DNA from: Vibrio sp. HA2012
GTDB lineage: Bacteria > Pseudomonadota > Gammaproteobacteria > Enterobacterales > Vibrionaceae
Assembly (NCBI RefSeq): GCF_002812955.1
Contig: NZ_PFXK01000001.1
Span: 620,001-684,000, forward strand
Reading direction: 5' to 3'
DNA: 64,000 nucleotides
Shown: in pieces, positions 20,183 to 32,611 of the stretch
How the letters are laid out: each line of letters starts with the position of its first letter
Numbering within the stretch: the first letter of the stretch is position 1
Program-made: the position numbers and the translations under genes
Notes under the pieces: model-generated
What the model saw: the letters and a program-made list of their open reading frames with translations, nothing else
Database searches by the model: none
What the model was told of the DNA's origin: nothing

Positions 20183-22453
20183 TTAGTGTACCGGTTCCTC
20201 TTCAGCATTCAGATAATGAAAACACAATTCGTCATTCTCAAGATCGATTTTTACTGAACCGCCATCAACCAGAGAGCCAAACAGAAGTTCATTAGCCAAT
20301 GGCTTCTTAAGCTGTTCCTGAATCACCCGCCCCATAGGACGAGCCCCCATCGTTTTGTCATAGCCTTTTCTGGCAAGCCAGAAGCGGGCTTCTTCTGAGA
20401 CTTCCATAGATACGCCCCGAGCATCCAGCTGAGCCTGAAGTTCGACGATGAATTTATCCACAACCTGATGGATCACCTCTTCATCCAGACTATTAAACCA
20501 GATAATGTTATCCAGGCGGTTACGGAATTCCGGAGTAAAGACCCGTTTTATCTCCGCCATCGCATCAAAGCTGTGATCCTGCTGGATCAGACCAATCGAT
20601 TTCTTGACTGTTTCTGCTACACCCGCATTCGTTGTCATCACCAGAATAATGTTACGAAAATCAGCCTTACGTCCATTATTATCTGTCAGTGTTCCGTTAT
20701 CCATAACCTGCAGCAGCAGATTAAAAATATCAGAATGTGCTTTTTCTATTTCATCTAACAGCACCACAGCATGAGGATGCTTAATCACCGCATCCGTCAG
20801 CAAACCACCCTGGTCATAACCAACATATCCCGGAGGTGCACCAATCAAACGGCTGACCGAATGACGTTCTCCATATTCTGACATATCAAACCGCAGCAAC
20901 TCTATTCCCAACAGCTTGGAAAGCTGAACCGTTACCTCAGTTTTGCCCACACCCGTAGGGCCGGCAAACAAGAAAGAACCCACCGGTTTATGCTCATCAC
21001 CAAGCCCTGCCCGACTCAGTTTTATCGCTTCACACAGTGCAGTAATCGCACTGTCCTGACCGAAGACCATCATCTTCATCTTGCGATCCAGTGACTGCAG
21101 CACATCTTTATCAGAGGATGAGACAGATTTTTCCGGTATACGAGCCATTCTGGCAACCATTGCCTCGATATCGGCTACCCCAACTGTTTTCTTACGACGG
21201 CTCGCCGGAGCCAGACGGCTTTTAGCGCCGGCTTCATCAATAACATCAATCGCTTTATCCGGCAAATGACGCTCATTAATATACTTGGCAGACAGCTCTA
21301 CAGCAGCCCGCAACGCCTTATTGGTATAACGGACATCATGATGCGCTTCATACTTAGGTTTTAATCCCATCAGAATCTTAGTCGTATCATCCAGCGATGG
21401 TTCCACTACATCGATTTTCTGGAAACGTCGTGAGAGGGCATGTTCTTTATCAAAAATATTCTTATATTCCTGATACGTCGTAGAACCGATACAACGTAAT
21501 TTACCACTGCTGAGTAACGGCTTAATCAGATTTGCCGCATCAACCTGTCCGCCAGATGCGGCACCGGCACCAATAATCGTATGAATTTCATCAATAAACA
21601 GAATTGCATCATCTTCTTTTTCCAATTGCTTAAGCACAGACTTGAAACGTTTTTCAAAATCCCCACGGTACTTAGTACCCGCCAGCAATGAACCGATATC
21701 CAGAGAATAGATCACACTGTCTTTGATCACTTCGGGAACCTGTCCCTCAACGATCCGCCACGCCAGCCCTTCTGCAATTGCCGTCTTACCAACCCCGGCT
21801 TCCCCAACCAACAGGGGATTATTCTTTCTGCGCCGACACAGCACCTGAACCGTACGTTCCAGTTCCTTTTCCCGACCAATAAGTGGGTCAATATGCCCCT
21901 GCTTCGCCAGCTTATTCAGGTTACTGGCAAAACTCTCCAGTTTCTCTTCTGCCGGCACCTCTTCCGAGACGTGTCCTTCGCCAAAAGCATCCGATGAAGA
22001 ATCCTCTTCTCTTGCTGACGCCTTCGTAATTCCGTGAGAAATATAATTAACAATATCAAGGCGGCTAATATCGTGTTTTTTCAGCAAATAAGCTGCATGG
22101 GACTCCTGTTCGCTGAAAATCGCCACCAACACATTTGCCCCTGAAACCTCATTACGCCCGGATGACTGTACGTGGAAAACTGCACGCTGCAATACTCTCT
22201 GAAAACTCAGTGTCGGTTGAGTTTCCCGAGTATCATCATTTTCAGGAATAAGCGGAGTCGTTTGATCAATAAATGTATCCAACTCCTGCTTCATAATTTC
22301 AATATCAGCCCGGCAGGCAAGAAGTGTTTCCCTCGCTGCATCATTATCCAGCAGTGCGAGCAGAAGATGTTCGACCGTCATAAATTCGTGCCGCTTATCC
22401 CTAGCTCGGGCAAACGCACTATTAAGACTCGATTCTAATTCTTTATTCAGCAT
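20183..22453 (-). CDS. clpA: ClpA, ATP-dependent Clp protease unfoldase subunit
   Basis: Hexameric AAA+ unfoldase that feeds substrates to ClpP. The 756 residues match E. coli ClpA (758). It has an N-domain (about 1-145, [35 protein letters not shown]), a first AAA domain with Walker [10 protein letters not shown] near residue 216, and a second AAA domain with GPTGVGKTE near 496. The ClpP-docking SIGLIQ loop is near residue 618. The start has a strong GGAGG. ClpS lies 50 bp upstream on the same strand, so they are probably co-transcribed. Confidence 0.97.
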   Translation of the reverse strand: MLNKELESSLNSAFARARDKRHEFMTVEHLLLALLDNDAARETLLACRADIEIMKQELDTFIDQTTPLIPENDDTRETQPTLSFQRVLQRAVFHVQSSGRNEVSGANVLVAIFSEQESHAAYLLKKHDISRLDIVNYISHGITKASAREEDSSSDAFGEGHVSEEVPAEEKLESFASNLNKLAKQGHIDPLIGREKELERTVQVLCRRRKNNPLLVGEAGVGKTAIAEGLAWRIVEGQVPEVIKDSVIYSLDIGSLLAGTKYRGDFEKRFKSVLKQLEKEDDAILFIDEIHTIIGAGAASGGQVDAANLIKPLLSSGKLRCIGSTTYQEYKNIFDKEHALSRRFQKIDVVEPSLDDTTKILMGLKPKYEAHHDVRYTNKALRAAVELSAKYINERHLPDKAIDVIDEAGAKSRLAPASRRKKTVGVADIEAMVARMARIPEKSVSSSDKDVLQSLDRKMKMMVFGQDSAITALCEAIKLSRAGLGDEHKPVGSFLFAGPTGVGKTEVTVQLSKLLGIELLRFDMSEYGERHSVSRLIGAPPGYVGYDQGGLLTDAVIKHPHAVVLLDEIEKAHSDIFNLLLQVMDNGTLTDNNGRKADFRNIILVMTTNAGVAETVKKSIGLIQQDHSFDAMAEIKRVFTPEFRNRLDNIIWFNSLDEEVIHQVVDKFIVELQAQLDARGVSMEVSEEARFWLARKGYDKTMGARPMGRVIQEQLKKPLANELLFGSLVDGGSVKIDLENDELCFHYLNAEEEPVH

Positions 22454-22503
22454 AAGTACCTCACCTCCGCAAAGAACACCCTATGTTGTCAGTGCCGGGA
22501 CTC

Positions 22504-22824
22504 TTAGACCCGCTCCATCGTACATAACAGCGGATGCTCATTCTCTCTCGAGTACATTGTGACCTGAGCCACTTTAGTCTCTGCAACTTCTGCAGTATAC
22601 GTGCCACAGACAGCCTTCCCTTCATAATGGACCTGCAACATGACTTGTGTGGCTTTATCCAGATCCATAGCAAAAAAACGTCCGAGAATATCAATCACAA
22701 AGTCCATCGGAGTATAGTCATCATTCAGTAACAAAACGTGATACATCGATGGCGGTTTTGTTTGTGTTTTTTCTTTCTCCAGCAGGTCAGAGTCTGGAGT
22801 CACCCATTCATATTGTTTGCTCAT
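22504..22824 (-). CDS. clpS: ClpS, ClpA adaptor for N-degron substrates
   Basis: A 106-residue adaptor that binds N-terminal Leu, Phe, Trp or Tyr and hands the protein to ClpAP. After a flexible N-terminal tail (about residues 1-27) the core has [20 protein letters not shown] with the NDD substrate-pocket segment, then [24 protein letters not shown]. It precedes clpA and diverges from cspD, as in E. coli. Confidence 0.97.
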   Translation of the reverse strand: MSKQYEWVTPDSDLLEKEKTQTKPPSMYHVLLLNDDYTPMDFVIDILGRFFAMDLDKATQVMLQVHYEGKAVCGTYTAEVAETKVAQVTMYSRENEHPLLCTMERV

Positions 22825-23282
22825 TATTTACTTTTAACTTATGAAATTTTCCCGTATCCCGGCCTTTCAAATTCAGCATTTAAGTCTCAGGAACAGAAAA
22901 TCTTCCCCCTAACTAAGAGACTAATGCACCAATTGTATCCCTGCAAATAAAACATTGCTATCGTTTGCTCAGCCGGGTAACAATCGCTCACGCTTTATAC
23001 AACTGTTGTTCGACGTATAGCACAGATACCAGTTTGCCCAAGAGATCACAAAGTTAGGAAAATGTTAATCTCAAAACTGATTTGTTTAGAAATATGTTTA
23101 AATTTATAGACTCTTGCTATTGACTGTATGAATTCATTGACTAAATTGTGGGCATAGTGATGAAAAGTATGGCAGCGCCATTATTTGTATTCACTAATAC
23201 CAGTATAAATGTTCAGACAGGTAATTAACCAAAATACTGGTAACGACAACTTCAGTTACAAAATGCATGAGGGATGTATAGC
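22825..23282. other. clpS-cspD divergent regulatory region
   Basis: 458 bp AT-rich gap. A perfect 9-bp inverted repeat, TACCAGTAT (23198-23206) with ATACTGGTA (23234-23242), lies 40-85 nt upstream of cspD. It overlaps a possible -10 (TATAAAT). It could be an operator or a leader hairpin. No small gene was recognised. Confidence 0.6.
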
Positions 23283-23507
23283 ATGGCTACAGGTACAGTA
23301 AAGTGGTTCAACAATGCAAAAGGGTTTGGTTTTATTTGCCCTGAAGGTGAAGATGCGGATATTTTTGCTCATTACTCCACCATTCAGATGGACGGTTACA
23401 GAACTCTGAAAGCAGGTCAACAAGTATCGTACGAGGTTGAAGAAGGACCAAAGGGTTATCACGCTAGTTCTGTTGTTCCGATCGAGCAACTGCAACCAGC
23501 CAAATAA
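23283..23507 (+). CDS. cspD: CspD, cold-shock-like DNA replication inhibitor
   Basis: A 74-residue cold-shock-domain protein. In E. coli CspD is induced in stationary phase, binds single-stranded DNA and blocks replication. RNP1-type KGFGFI and RNP2-type DIFAHYS motifs are present, and the long C-terminal tail (VPIEQLQPAK) is CspD-like rather than CspA-like. An ATG at 23274 touches the GAGGG site; the ATG at 23283 is 9 nt from it and gives the conserved MATGTVKWFNNAKGFGF start. The location next to clpS supports the name. Confidence 0.93.
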   Translation: MATGTVKWFNNAKGFGFICPEGEDADIFAHYSTIQMDGYRTLKAGQQVSYEVEEGPKGYHASSVVPIEQLQPAK

Positions 23508-23591
23508 GAGACGCTGCCATTTACAGTAGTGGTTAATAAGCTGGAACCCTATGAAAACGAATCCACATAATATAATGTGGACAAAAAGAAC

Positions 23592-23620
23592 AGAACCCGC
23601 AATTGCGGGTTCTTTGTTTT
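23592..23620. terminator. Bidirectional terminator between cspD and icd
   Basis: AGAACCCGC-AATT-GCGGGTTCT is a perfect stem with T-rich flank on the plus side and an A-rich flank (T-rich on minus) on the other. Confidence 0.8.
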
Positions 23621-23655
23621 ACCATTCCGGGTCGTTTTTATTATCCTGAGCTCAA

Positions 23656-25893
<2,238 letters not shown>

Positions 25894-26066
25894 CTATACT
25901 TTGACAGGTTCCAAAATGAGGAAAGAACCTGAATCAATAATGCGCTGCTCAGTCACCTTTTTCATCCTCGGCACTATTCAGCAATACGAAACTCTTATCA
26001 GAAAAAGAATCCTCTCTTTTCCTGTATCCATGAGTTCGGATTAAGATACAATTTCTCAAACAGACA

Positions 26067-26103
26067 AATCATAACTTAAAATTATATGAATCATAACTTA
26101 AAA
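26067..26103. repeat. Pair of 15-bp direct repeats in the icd-rluE promoter region
   Basis: AATCATAACTTAAAA occurs at 26067-26081 and again, identical, at 26089-26103, so the copies are 22 bp apart (two helical turns). They lie about 60 bp upstream of rluE and about 180 bp upstream of icd. This looks like a regulator site with same-face binding; ArcA is one candidate because it uses direct repeats. Confidence 0.6.
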
Positions 26104-26161
26104 CTATACTCTGACAAAACGTTCCCGCATATATTAATTACATTCTATTAGGATAGTAGAT

Positions 26162-26827
26162 ATGACACTTCGTGCTAACCGCACTCGTTCAAGCCGTTCT
26201 AACACGTCTTCCCCGGCCAAAAGAAATCCGGGAAAATACGCGGTGAAAAGAAAGAAAAAAAACATAAAACCTCCGGTATCGGCAGAAAACAGAAAGGTCA
26301 TTGTGTTTAATAAGCCTTTCGATACACTCAGCCAGTTTACTGATGGAGAAGGCAGAAAAACCCTTGCGGATTATATTCCGGTCAAAGACGTCTATGCCGC
26401 AGGACGTCTGGACAGAGATAGCGAGGGGCTAATGGTACTGACTAACGATGGAATACTGCAGGCGAAGCTGACTCAGCCCAGTTCAAAATCACCCAAAACA
26501 TACTGGGTTCAGGTCGAAGGCATACCTTCCGAATCGGATCTGGACAAGCTCAGAAAAGGTATTGAGTTAAAAGATGGCATGACCCTGCCAGCCCGCGTCG
26601 ATATTATTCCGCAGCCAGAGGTATGGGATCGGGATCCGCCGGTACGCTTCCGGGCAGCGATACCGACAACCTGGCTTGCTGTCACCATTATTGAAGGCCG
26701 TAATCGGCAGGTACGCAGAATGACTGCTCATATCGGTTTTCCGACACTCCGGCTTATCCGTTATTCTATTGGCGATATCAGCTTAAACGATCTGTCCCCC
26801 GGCGAATGGCGAGAAATCCATCTGTGA
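26162..26827 (+). CDS. rluE: RluE, 23S rRNA pseudouridine synthase
   Basis: Makes pseudouridine 2457 in 23S rRNA. RsuA/RluB/E/F family, 221 residues. After a basic, disordered N-terminal tail (about residues 1-40, rich in R, K and S) the catalytic domain begins [17 protein letters not shown]. It contains the catalytic aspartate in [19 protein letters not shown], then YWVQVEG and the C-terminal [23 protein letters not shown]. It lacks the S4 domain, as RluE does. Confidence 0.92.
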   Translation: MTLRANRTRSSRSNTSSPAKRNPGKYAVKRKKKNIKPPVSAENRKVIVFNKPFDTLSQFTDGEGRKTLADYIPVKDVYAAGRLDRDSEGLMVLTNDGILQAKLTQPSSKSPKTYWVQVEGIPSESDLDKLRKGIELKDGMTLPARVDIIPQPEVWDRDPPVRFRAAIPTTWLAVTIIEGRNRQVRRMTAHIGFPTLRLIRYSIGDISLNDLSPGEWREIHL

Positions 26828-26903
26828 AGACCCTCTCAGATCTGTCACCTTGCCTATCTTTCTGGTAGAATCGGCGCCCGTGTAAATTTATCGAAATAGC
26901 TCC

Positions 26904-28013
26904 ATGACAAACAACAGCCAGAAAAAAGTCATCGTCGGTATGTCCGGCGGCGTTGATTCATCCGTTTCCGCTTACCTGCTTCTACAGCAGGGGTATCAGG
27001 TCGAAGGCCTGTTTATGAAAAACTGGGAAGAAGATGACAACGAAGAATACTGTACTGCAGCAACGGATTTAGCCGATGCACAGGCAGTCTGTGACAAACT
27101 GGGAATCCCTCTGCATACGATTAACTTCGCTGCTGAATACTGGGATAATGTCTTTGAGTATTTTCTGGCTGAATACAAAGCCGGGCGTACACCAAATCCG
27201 GATATTCTTTGCAACAAAGAAATTAAATTTAAGGCATTTCTGGAATTTGCCGATGAAGTGCTGGATGCCGACTATATTGCCATGGGGCACTATGTACGTC
27301 GTACCTTCCCGGAACGTGGTGAAAAACCACAGATGCTACGGGGACTGGATTCAAACAAAGATCAAAGTTATTTCCTGTATACTCTCAGTCATGAGCAGGT
27401 AGGCCGTAGTCTTTTCCCCGTTGGAGAACTGGAAAAACCGGAAGTTCGCCGTATTGCGGAAGAGCAGGGATTGATTACTGCAAAGAAAAAAGACTCAACT
27501 GGTATCTGCTTTATCGGTGAGCGCAAATTTACCGAATTTCTTTCCCGCTACCTGCCGGCACAACCCGGTAACATTGAAACCCCGGACGGGCTGGTTATCG
27601 GCCAACATCAGGGGCTGATGTACCATACACTTGGTCAGCGCAAAGGCTTGCATATCGGCGGACAAAAAGGTGGCGGAGGCAACGAAGCTGCTTGGTATGT
27701 AGCAGAAAAAGATTTGCAGCGTAATGTGCTGATCGCAGTCCAGGGAGCAGACCATCCACTACTGAAGTCTGACGGTCTGATTGCTTCTCAACTGCATTGG
27801 GTAGATCGCCAGCCAATAACCGAACACACCCGCTGCACAGTGAAAACCCGTTACCGTCAGCAGGATGTGGCATGTACGATTATTCCGGTGGATGAAGAAA
27901 GCATCAAAGTCATCTTTGATGAACCTCAGGTCGCCGTTACCCCCGGACAATCTGCTGTATTTTATAAAAATGATGTTTGCCTGGGCGGCGGCATTATCGA
28001 AAAAAGACTATAA
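26904..28013 (+). CDS. mnmA: MnmA, tRNA 2-thiouridylase
   Basis: Thiolates U34 of tRNA-Lys, Glu and Gln. The protein is 369 residues. The PP-loop ATPase motif [16 protein letters not shown] is at about residues 11-26. The catalytic cysteine pair is in [14 protein letters not shown] (about residue 103) and [11 protein letters not shown] (about residue 200). Further conserved parts are MGHYVRR, SKDQSYFL-like [12 protein letters not shown], and [13 protein letters not shown]. Its end lies 32 bp before hflD, in a probable mnmA-hflD-purB operon that is conserved in gammaproteobacteria. Confidence 0.97.
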   Translation: MTNNSQKKVIVGMSGGVDSSVSAYLLLQQGYQVEGLFMKNWEEDDNEEYCTAATDLADAQAVCDKLGIPLHTINFAAEYWDNVFEYFLAEYKAGRTPNPDILCNKEIKFKAFLEFADEVLDADYIAMGHYVRRTFPERGEKPQMLRGLDSNKDQSYFLYTLSHEQVGRSLFPVGELEKPEVRRIAEEQGLITAKKKDSTGICFIGERKFTEFLSRYLPAQPGNIETPDGLVIGQHQGLMYHTLGQRKGLHIGGQKGGGGNEAAWYVAEKDLQRNVLIAVQGADHPLLKSDGLIASQLHWVDRQPITEHTRCTVKTRYRQQDVACTIIPVDEESIKVIFDEPQVAVTPGQSAVFYKNDVCLGGGIIEKRL

Positions 28014-28045
28014 TCCCGGAACCATCAGTTAAGGAGTTTCTGCAC

Positions 28046-28663
28046 GTGGCTAATACTGTTTATGACCGCACTATTGCTTTTGCCGGCATCTGTCAGGCCG
28101 TTGCTCTGGTTCAGCAGGTTGCAAGGGACGGTTACTGTGATAACAACGCATTTGAAACTTCAATTAAAGCTATTCTGAATACCAATCCCAGCAGTACGCT
28201 GGACGTATTTGGTAATGAAAGTAACCTGAAAACCGGTCTGGAATGTCTGGTCAAAGGCATAGAAAATACCCCGGCCGGAAATGACCTTACCCGATATGTA
28301 ATCAGTCTGATGGCTCTGGAACGTAAGCTTGACAGTAATCAGGACGCGATGTCTCAGTTGGGCAATCGCATTCAGATGCTGGAACGGCAGGCTGAACATT
28401 TCCATCTGTTTGACGAACAGATGATCAGTAATATTGCCAGTATTTATCTGGATATCGTCAGCCCTATCGGCCCGAGGATTCAGGTGACAGGCACCCCTTC
28501 TGTTTTACAACAGACAAGCAATCAACATAAAGTTCGGGCACTGCTGCTTTCAGGTATTCGCAGCGCCGTTTTGTGGCGTCAGGTTGGCGGAAAACGCCGT
28601 CACCTTATTTTCGGTCGTAAGAAAATGGTCGAACAAGCCCAAATTCTTTTAGCAAGAATCTAA
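28046..28663 (+). CDS. hflD: HflD family protein
   Basis: HflD (YcfC) is a peripheral membrane protein; in E. coli it affects phage lambda lysogeny through CII. Its cell role is unclear. I choose the GTG at 28046: it has AAGGAG 9 nt upstream and gives a 205-residue protein beginning like the family ([24 protein letters not shown]). Upstream in-frame starts lie inside mnmA. Conserved stretches are [27 protein letters not shown], and [17 protein letters not shown] followed by [15 protein letters not shown]. Confidence 0.92.
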   Translation: MANTVYDRTIAFAGICQAVALVQQVARDGYCDNNAFETSIKAILNTNPSSTLDVFGNESNLKTGLECLVKGIENTPAGNDLTRYVISLMALERKLDSNQDAMSQLGNRIQMLERQAEHFHLFDEQMISNIASIYLDIVSPIGPRIQVTGTPSVLQQTSNQHKVRALLLSGIRSAVLWRQVGGKRRHLIFGRKKMVEQAQILLARI

Positions 28664-30064
<1,401 letters not shown>

Positions 30065-30093
30065 TACCGGACTGGTATAATAAAAATAACACT

Positions 30094-30129
30094 AAAAAGC
30101 CCGTTCGTTTTATCCGGACGGGCTTTTCT
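30094..30129. terminator. Terminator between purB and the chemoreceptor gene
   Basis: AAAAGCCCGT and ACGGGCTTTT form a 10-bp stem with a 14-nt loop; A and T tails suit both strands. Confidence 0.85.
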
Positions 30130-30160
30130 TATATAACGACGTATCTTATATAACGACGTA
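30127..30160. repeat. Perfect 17-bp tandem duplication after the chemoreceptor stop
   Basis: TCTTATATAACGACGTA occurs twice head to tail (30127-30143 and 30144-30160), directly beyond the stop codon at 30162. No target-site or terminator function is evident. Confidence 0.85.
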
Positions 30161-30161
30161 G

Positions 30162-32279
30162 CTACACCCTGAATTGATTAACCAATGCCTGCTGAGTGAC
30201 AGACAAGGTGGCAATCTCCTGTCCGACTCTTTCTGATGACTCTGCCTGTTCAAGAATACGAGCACTCAGATCCCGGATATTCGCAACATTATTATTGACC
30301 TCACCAGAAACCGATTGCTGTTCTTCTGCCGCCCGGACAATCTGACTGTTCATTTCACTGATTTCAGCAATCGATTCAAATACATGATTTAACTGAATAA
30401 CCGCTTGTCCAACCTGTTGAGAGGTGGAATTTGCCATCTCATTGCCTTCCTGAATGGCAGCAACAACCTGCTCTGTCCCACTCTGAACCTGCTCAATCAC
30501 CTTTCTTATTTCATCTACAGAGCTTTGTGTTCTACCGGCCAGGTTACGAACTTCATCCGCTACAACAGCAAAGCCTCGTCCCTGCTCACCGGCACGGGCA
30601 GCTTCGATCGCAGCATTCAAAGCCAGCAGATTCGTCTGTTCGGAAATATCCTCAATAACCGTCAGACTTTCCGTAATGTGAGCATTGTTAACCGCCAGAG
30701 CTTCAACAATACCTACCGTACGATTCATGCGCTCCACCAGCCTTCCCATCTGTTCAGAAGATTGCTCTACAACCGTTCTTCCCGATGTAGCAGCATCTCC
30801 AGCCTGTGTAGCCGACCGGACGGCAATATCGGCATTTGCTACAACCTGTGACGCCGTCTGAGTCATCTCTTCAGAGGCCGTTGCTACCAGATCAACTTCT
30901 CTGAACTGTGCATCACTGCTGCTACGGGTCACTCCAGCCGCTTCTTCAGCCTGACGAGATGTTTCCGCAATACTGTTCGTTGTCACAATAACCTGTTTGA
31001 TGATGTGCTGTAATTTATCCAGAAACTGATTAAACTCCTGAGCAAGCTGACCAATTTCATCCTCTGAGCGGATATCCAGACGCTGGGTCAGGTCGCCATT
31101 TCCGGAGGCAATATCCTGCAACCTTATCACTACCTCCTGAATCGGTTTCACCAGCCTGAATGCCGAAAATGCTACCACCAGTAAACCGACAATAACAAAC
31201 GACACACCGGCAACCAGTTCTCTCAGTACCCCATCATCCATCTGCTGAGTTATCGTCTGATCCAGATAATTAGCATCCTCTAGCACACTTGCTCTCGGTA
31301 TCTCTAGCAATAAATCCCACTGTTGATTAGCATTTTGTACAGGGGCAAAAAGTACCAGCCACTGATTATTATCAACCCAGCGAGACTGTATCTTTTCTGA
31401 CTCAAATAACTCAGCAAGTGCATGTCCGTCACCGTGCTGAGGTATAAAGTTTTGACCAATAACAGCATTGCCGTCATCACTGGCAATCAGCAACCCGGCG
31501 TGTGTTAACAGGTGTACGTTTCCCTTACCGGAAAATAAACTGGCATCCGTTTCCTGAATTGTATTACTCAGGAAATTCAGCAGCAAATCAATACCGATAA
31601 CACCAATAACTTCACCATCACGGATAAGTGGAAAACTGATCGAAGATACCAGATGTTGCTCTCCGGCCACCTCTGTAAAAACCGGAGTAGAAATACAAGC
31701 TCCCGTATTCTGTAGCGGGCAGATAAATCGCTCTTGGTTCGCTTTATCCTTCAGCTCCTGTTCAGAAATAACACCGGCAACAGCATCACTGCCATCCGGT
31801 GATTTCTGCCAGTATGTAGCAAAACGTCCCTCTTCATTCGATCCTACATAACTGGCACCGTGATAGTTAGCATCTTCACTGTCCAGAGCATTTTGATTAA
31901 AAACCAGATAAGCGGCGTGGATAGAAGGAAAACGCTGAACTGAACTCTGTATCAACTGAACCAGTGATGTTCGCAGATCTTCGCTGGATGTAAAATTCTC
32001 TTCTGCACTTAGCTGCATAAATAACGCAGATTCAGACAACATCTCGCCTCTGTATAGAGCTTCTTCCATACGCTGTTTAATATTAGCAACATTGAGTTTT
32101 GCTTGGCTTTCAAGGAGTTGTTGAGATTTTTTAACGACAGATGCAGAGCTGAGTGCTTTTATTGATTTCTGATTTTCCTGTGCGTTATAAACAGAAAAAC
32201 CAATCAGCAGTATTGATGTCAGTACAAGACATAAACCAGAAATAAACGTTATTTTCCATCTAACGGAGAGAGTTCTCAT
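30162..32279 (-). CDS. Methyl-accepting chemotaxis protein with periplasmic sensor domain
   Basis: A 705-residue chemoreceptor. It has an N-terminal membrane helix (about residues 12-30) and a large periplasmic region of about 320 residues that looks like a Cache-type sensor (segments such as [17 protein letters not shown], and [16 protein letters not shown]). A second membrane helix follows near 355-375, then HAMP, then a cytoplasmic signalling domain. The conserved hairpin tip [34 protein letters not shown] lies at about residues 545-580. Ligand unknown. There is no CheR-binding pentapeptide at the C-terminus. It lies downstream of the feo genes on the same strand with a stem-loop between. 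Confidence 0.9.
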   Translation of the reverse strand: MRTLSVRWKITFISGLCLVLTSILLIGFSVYNAQENQKSIKALSSASVVKKSQQLLESQAKLNVANIKQRMEEALYRGEMLSESALFMQLSAEENFTSSEDLRTSLVQLIQSSVQRFPSIHAAYLVFNQNALDSEDANYHGASYVGSNEEGRFATYWQKSPDGSDAVAGVISEQELKDKANQERFICPLQNTGACISTPVFTEVAGEQHLVSSISFPLIRDGEVIGVIGIDLLLNFLSNTIQETDASLFSGKGNVHLLTHAGLLIASDDGNAVIGQNFIPQHGDGHALAELFESEKIQSRWVDNNQWLVLFAPVQNANQQWDLLLEIPRASVLEDANYLDQTITQQMDDGVLRELVAGVSFVIVGLLVVAFSAFRLVKPIQEVVIRLQDIASGNGDLTQRLDIRSEDEIGQLAQEFNQFLDKLQHIIKQVIVTTNSIAETSRQAEEAAGVTRSSSDAQFREVDLVATASEEMTQTASQVVANADIAVRSATQAGDAATSGRTVVEQSSEQMGRLVERMNRTVGIVEALAVNNAHITESLTVIEDISEQTNLLALNAAIEAARAGEQGRGFAVVADEVRNLAGRTQSSVDEIRKVIEQVQSGTEQVVAAIQEGNEMANSTSQQVGQAVIQLNHVFESIAEISEMNSQIVRAAEEQQSVSGEVNNNVANIRDLSARILEQAESSERVGQEIATLSVTQQALVNQFRV

Positions 32280-32302
32280 ATCCTTACCTCTAACTAAATA
32301 AC

Positions 32303-32362
32303 TTAGGAACCACCGTGGCTGCCGGGAATAAATGCAATCCCAAGAAAACAGCCACGTCCTAA
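32303..32362 (-). other. Stem-loop between the feo genes and the chemoreceptor gene
   Basis: CGTGGCTG (32314-32321) pairs perfectly with CAGCCACG (32349-32356), and outer TTAGGA (32303-32308) pairs with TCCTAA (32357-32362). An inner GGGA/TCCC pair may extend it. No T-run follows on the minus strand. It sits 20-80 nt upstream of the chemoreceptor start, so it may be a leader structure or an mRNA 3'-end element. Confidence 0.6.
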
Positions 32363-32415
32363 TACACAGAGCATTATCCGCTCCATATTACTTTATCGGC
32401 AAAGATAATAAACCT

Positions 32416-32592
32416 TTAAGATCCATTCTCTTTTTTATTATCATCTACGTCTGCAGACCCACTGCAGCATGAACTGCACCCACCACATCCTCGTCCTTTT
32501 TTTAGCATCCTGCGATATAAGTAAGCTAACGCCAGTACGATAACTACAAGTACGATGGTGATATCCCAAAAACTGTTTGCCTCTTCATACAT
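32416..32592 (-). CDS. FeoB-associated cysteine-rich membrane protein
   Basis: A 58-residue protein I translated from the minus strand. A short N-terminus is followed by one membrane helix (about residues 11-26, ITIVLVVIVLALAYLY), basic residues RRMLKK, then a cysteine cluster GRGCGGCSSCCSG. This is the layout of the small FeoB-associated Cys-rich family (Pfam FeoB_associated) found after feoB in many anaerobes. It lies about 20 bp after the feoB stop. It is not FeoC, which is a winged-helix protein. Its role is unknown; the cysteines could bind ferrous iron or an iron-sulfur cluster. Confidence 0.85.
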   Translation of the reverse strand: MYEEANSFWDITIVLVVIVLALAYLYRRMLKKGRGCGGCSSCCSGSADVDDNKKENGS

Positions 32593-32611
32593 AACTAGTT
32601 ACCCATTCTGA

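Noticed and set aside
32416..32592. FeoC
   Set aside because: FeoC is a soluble winged-helix protein; this one has a membrane helix and a cysteine cluster.
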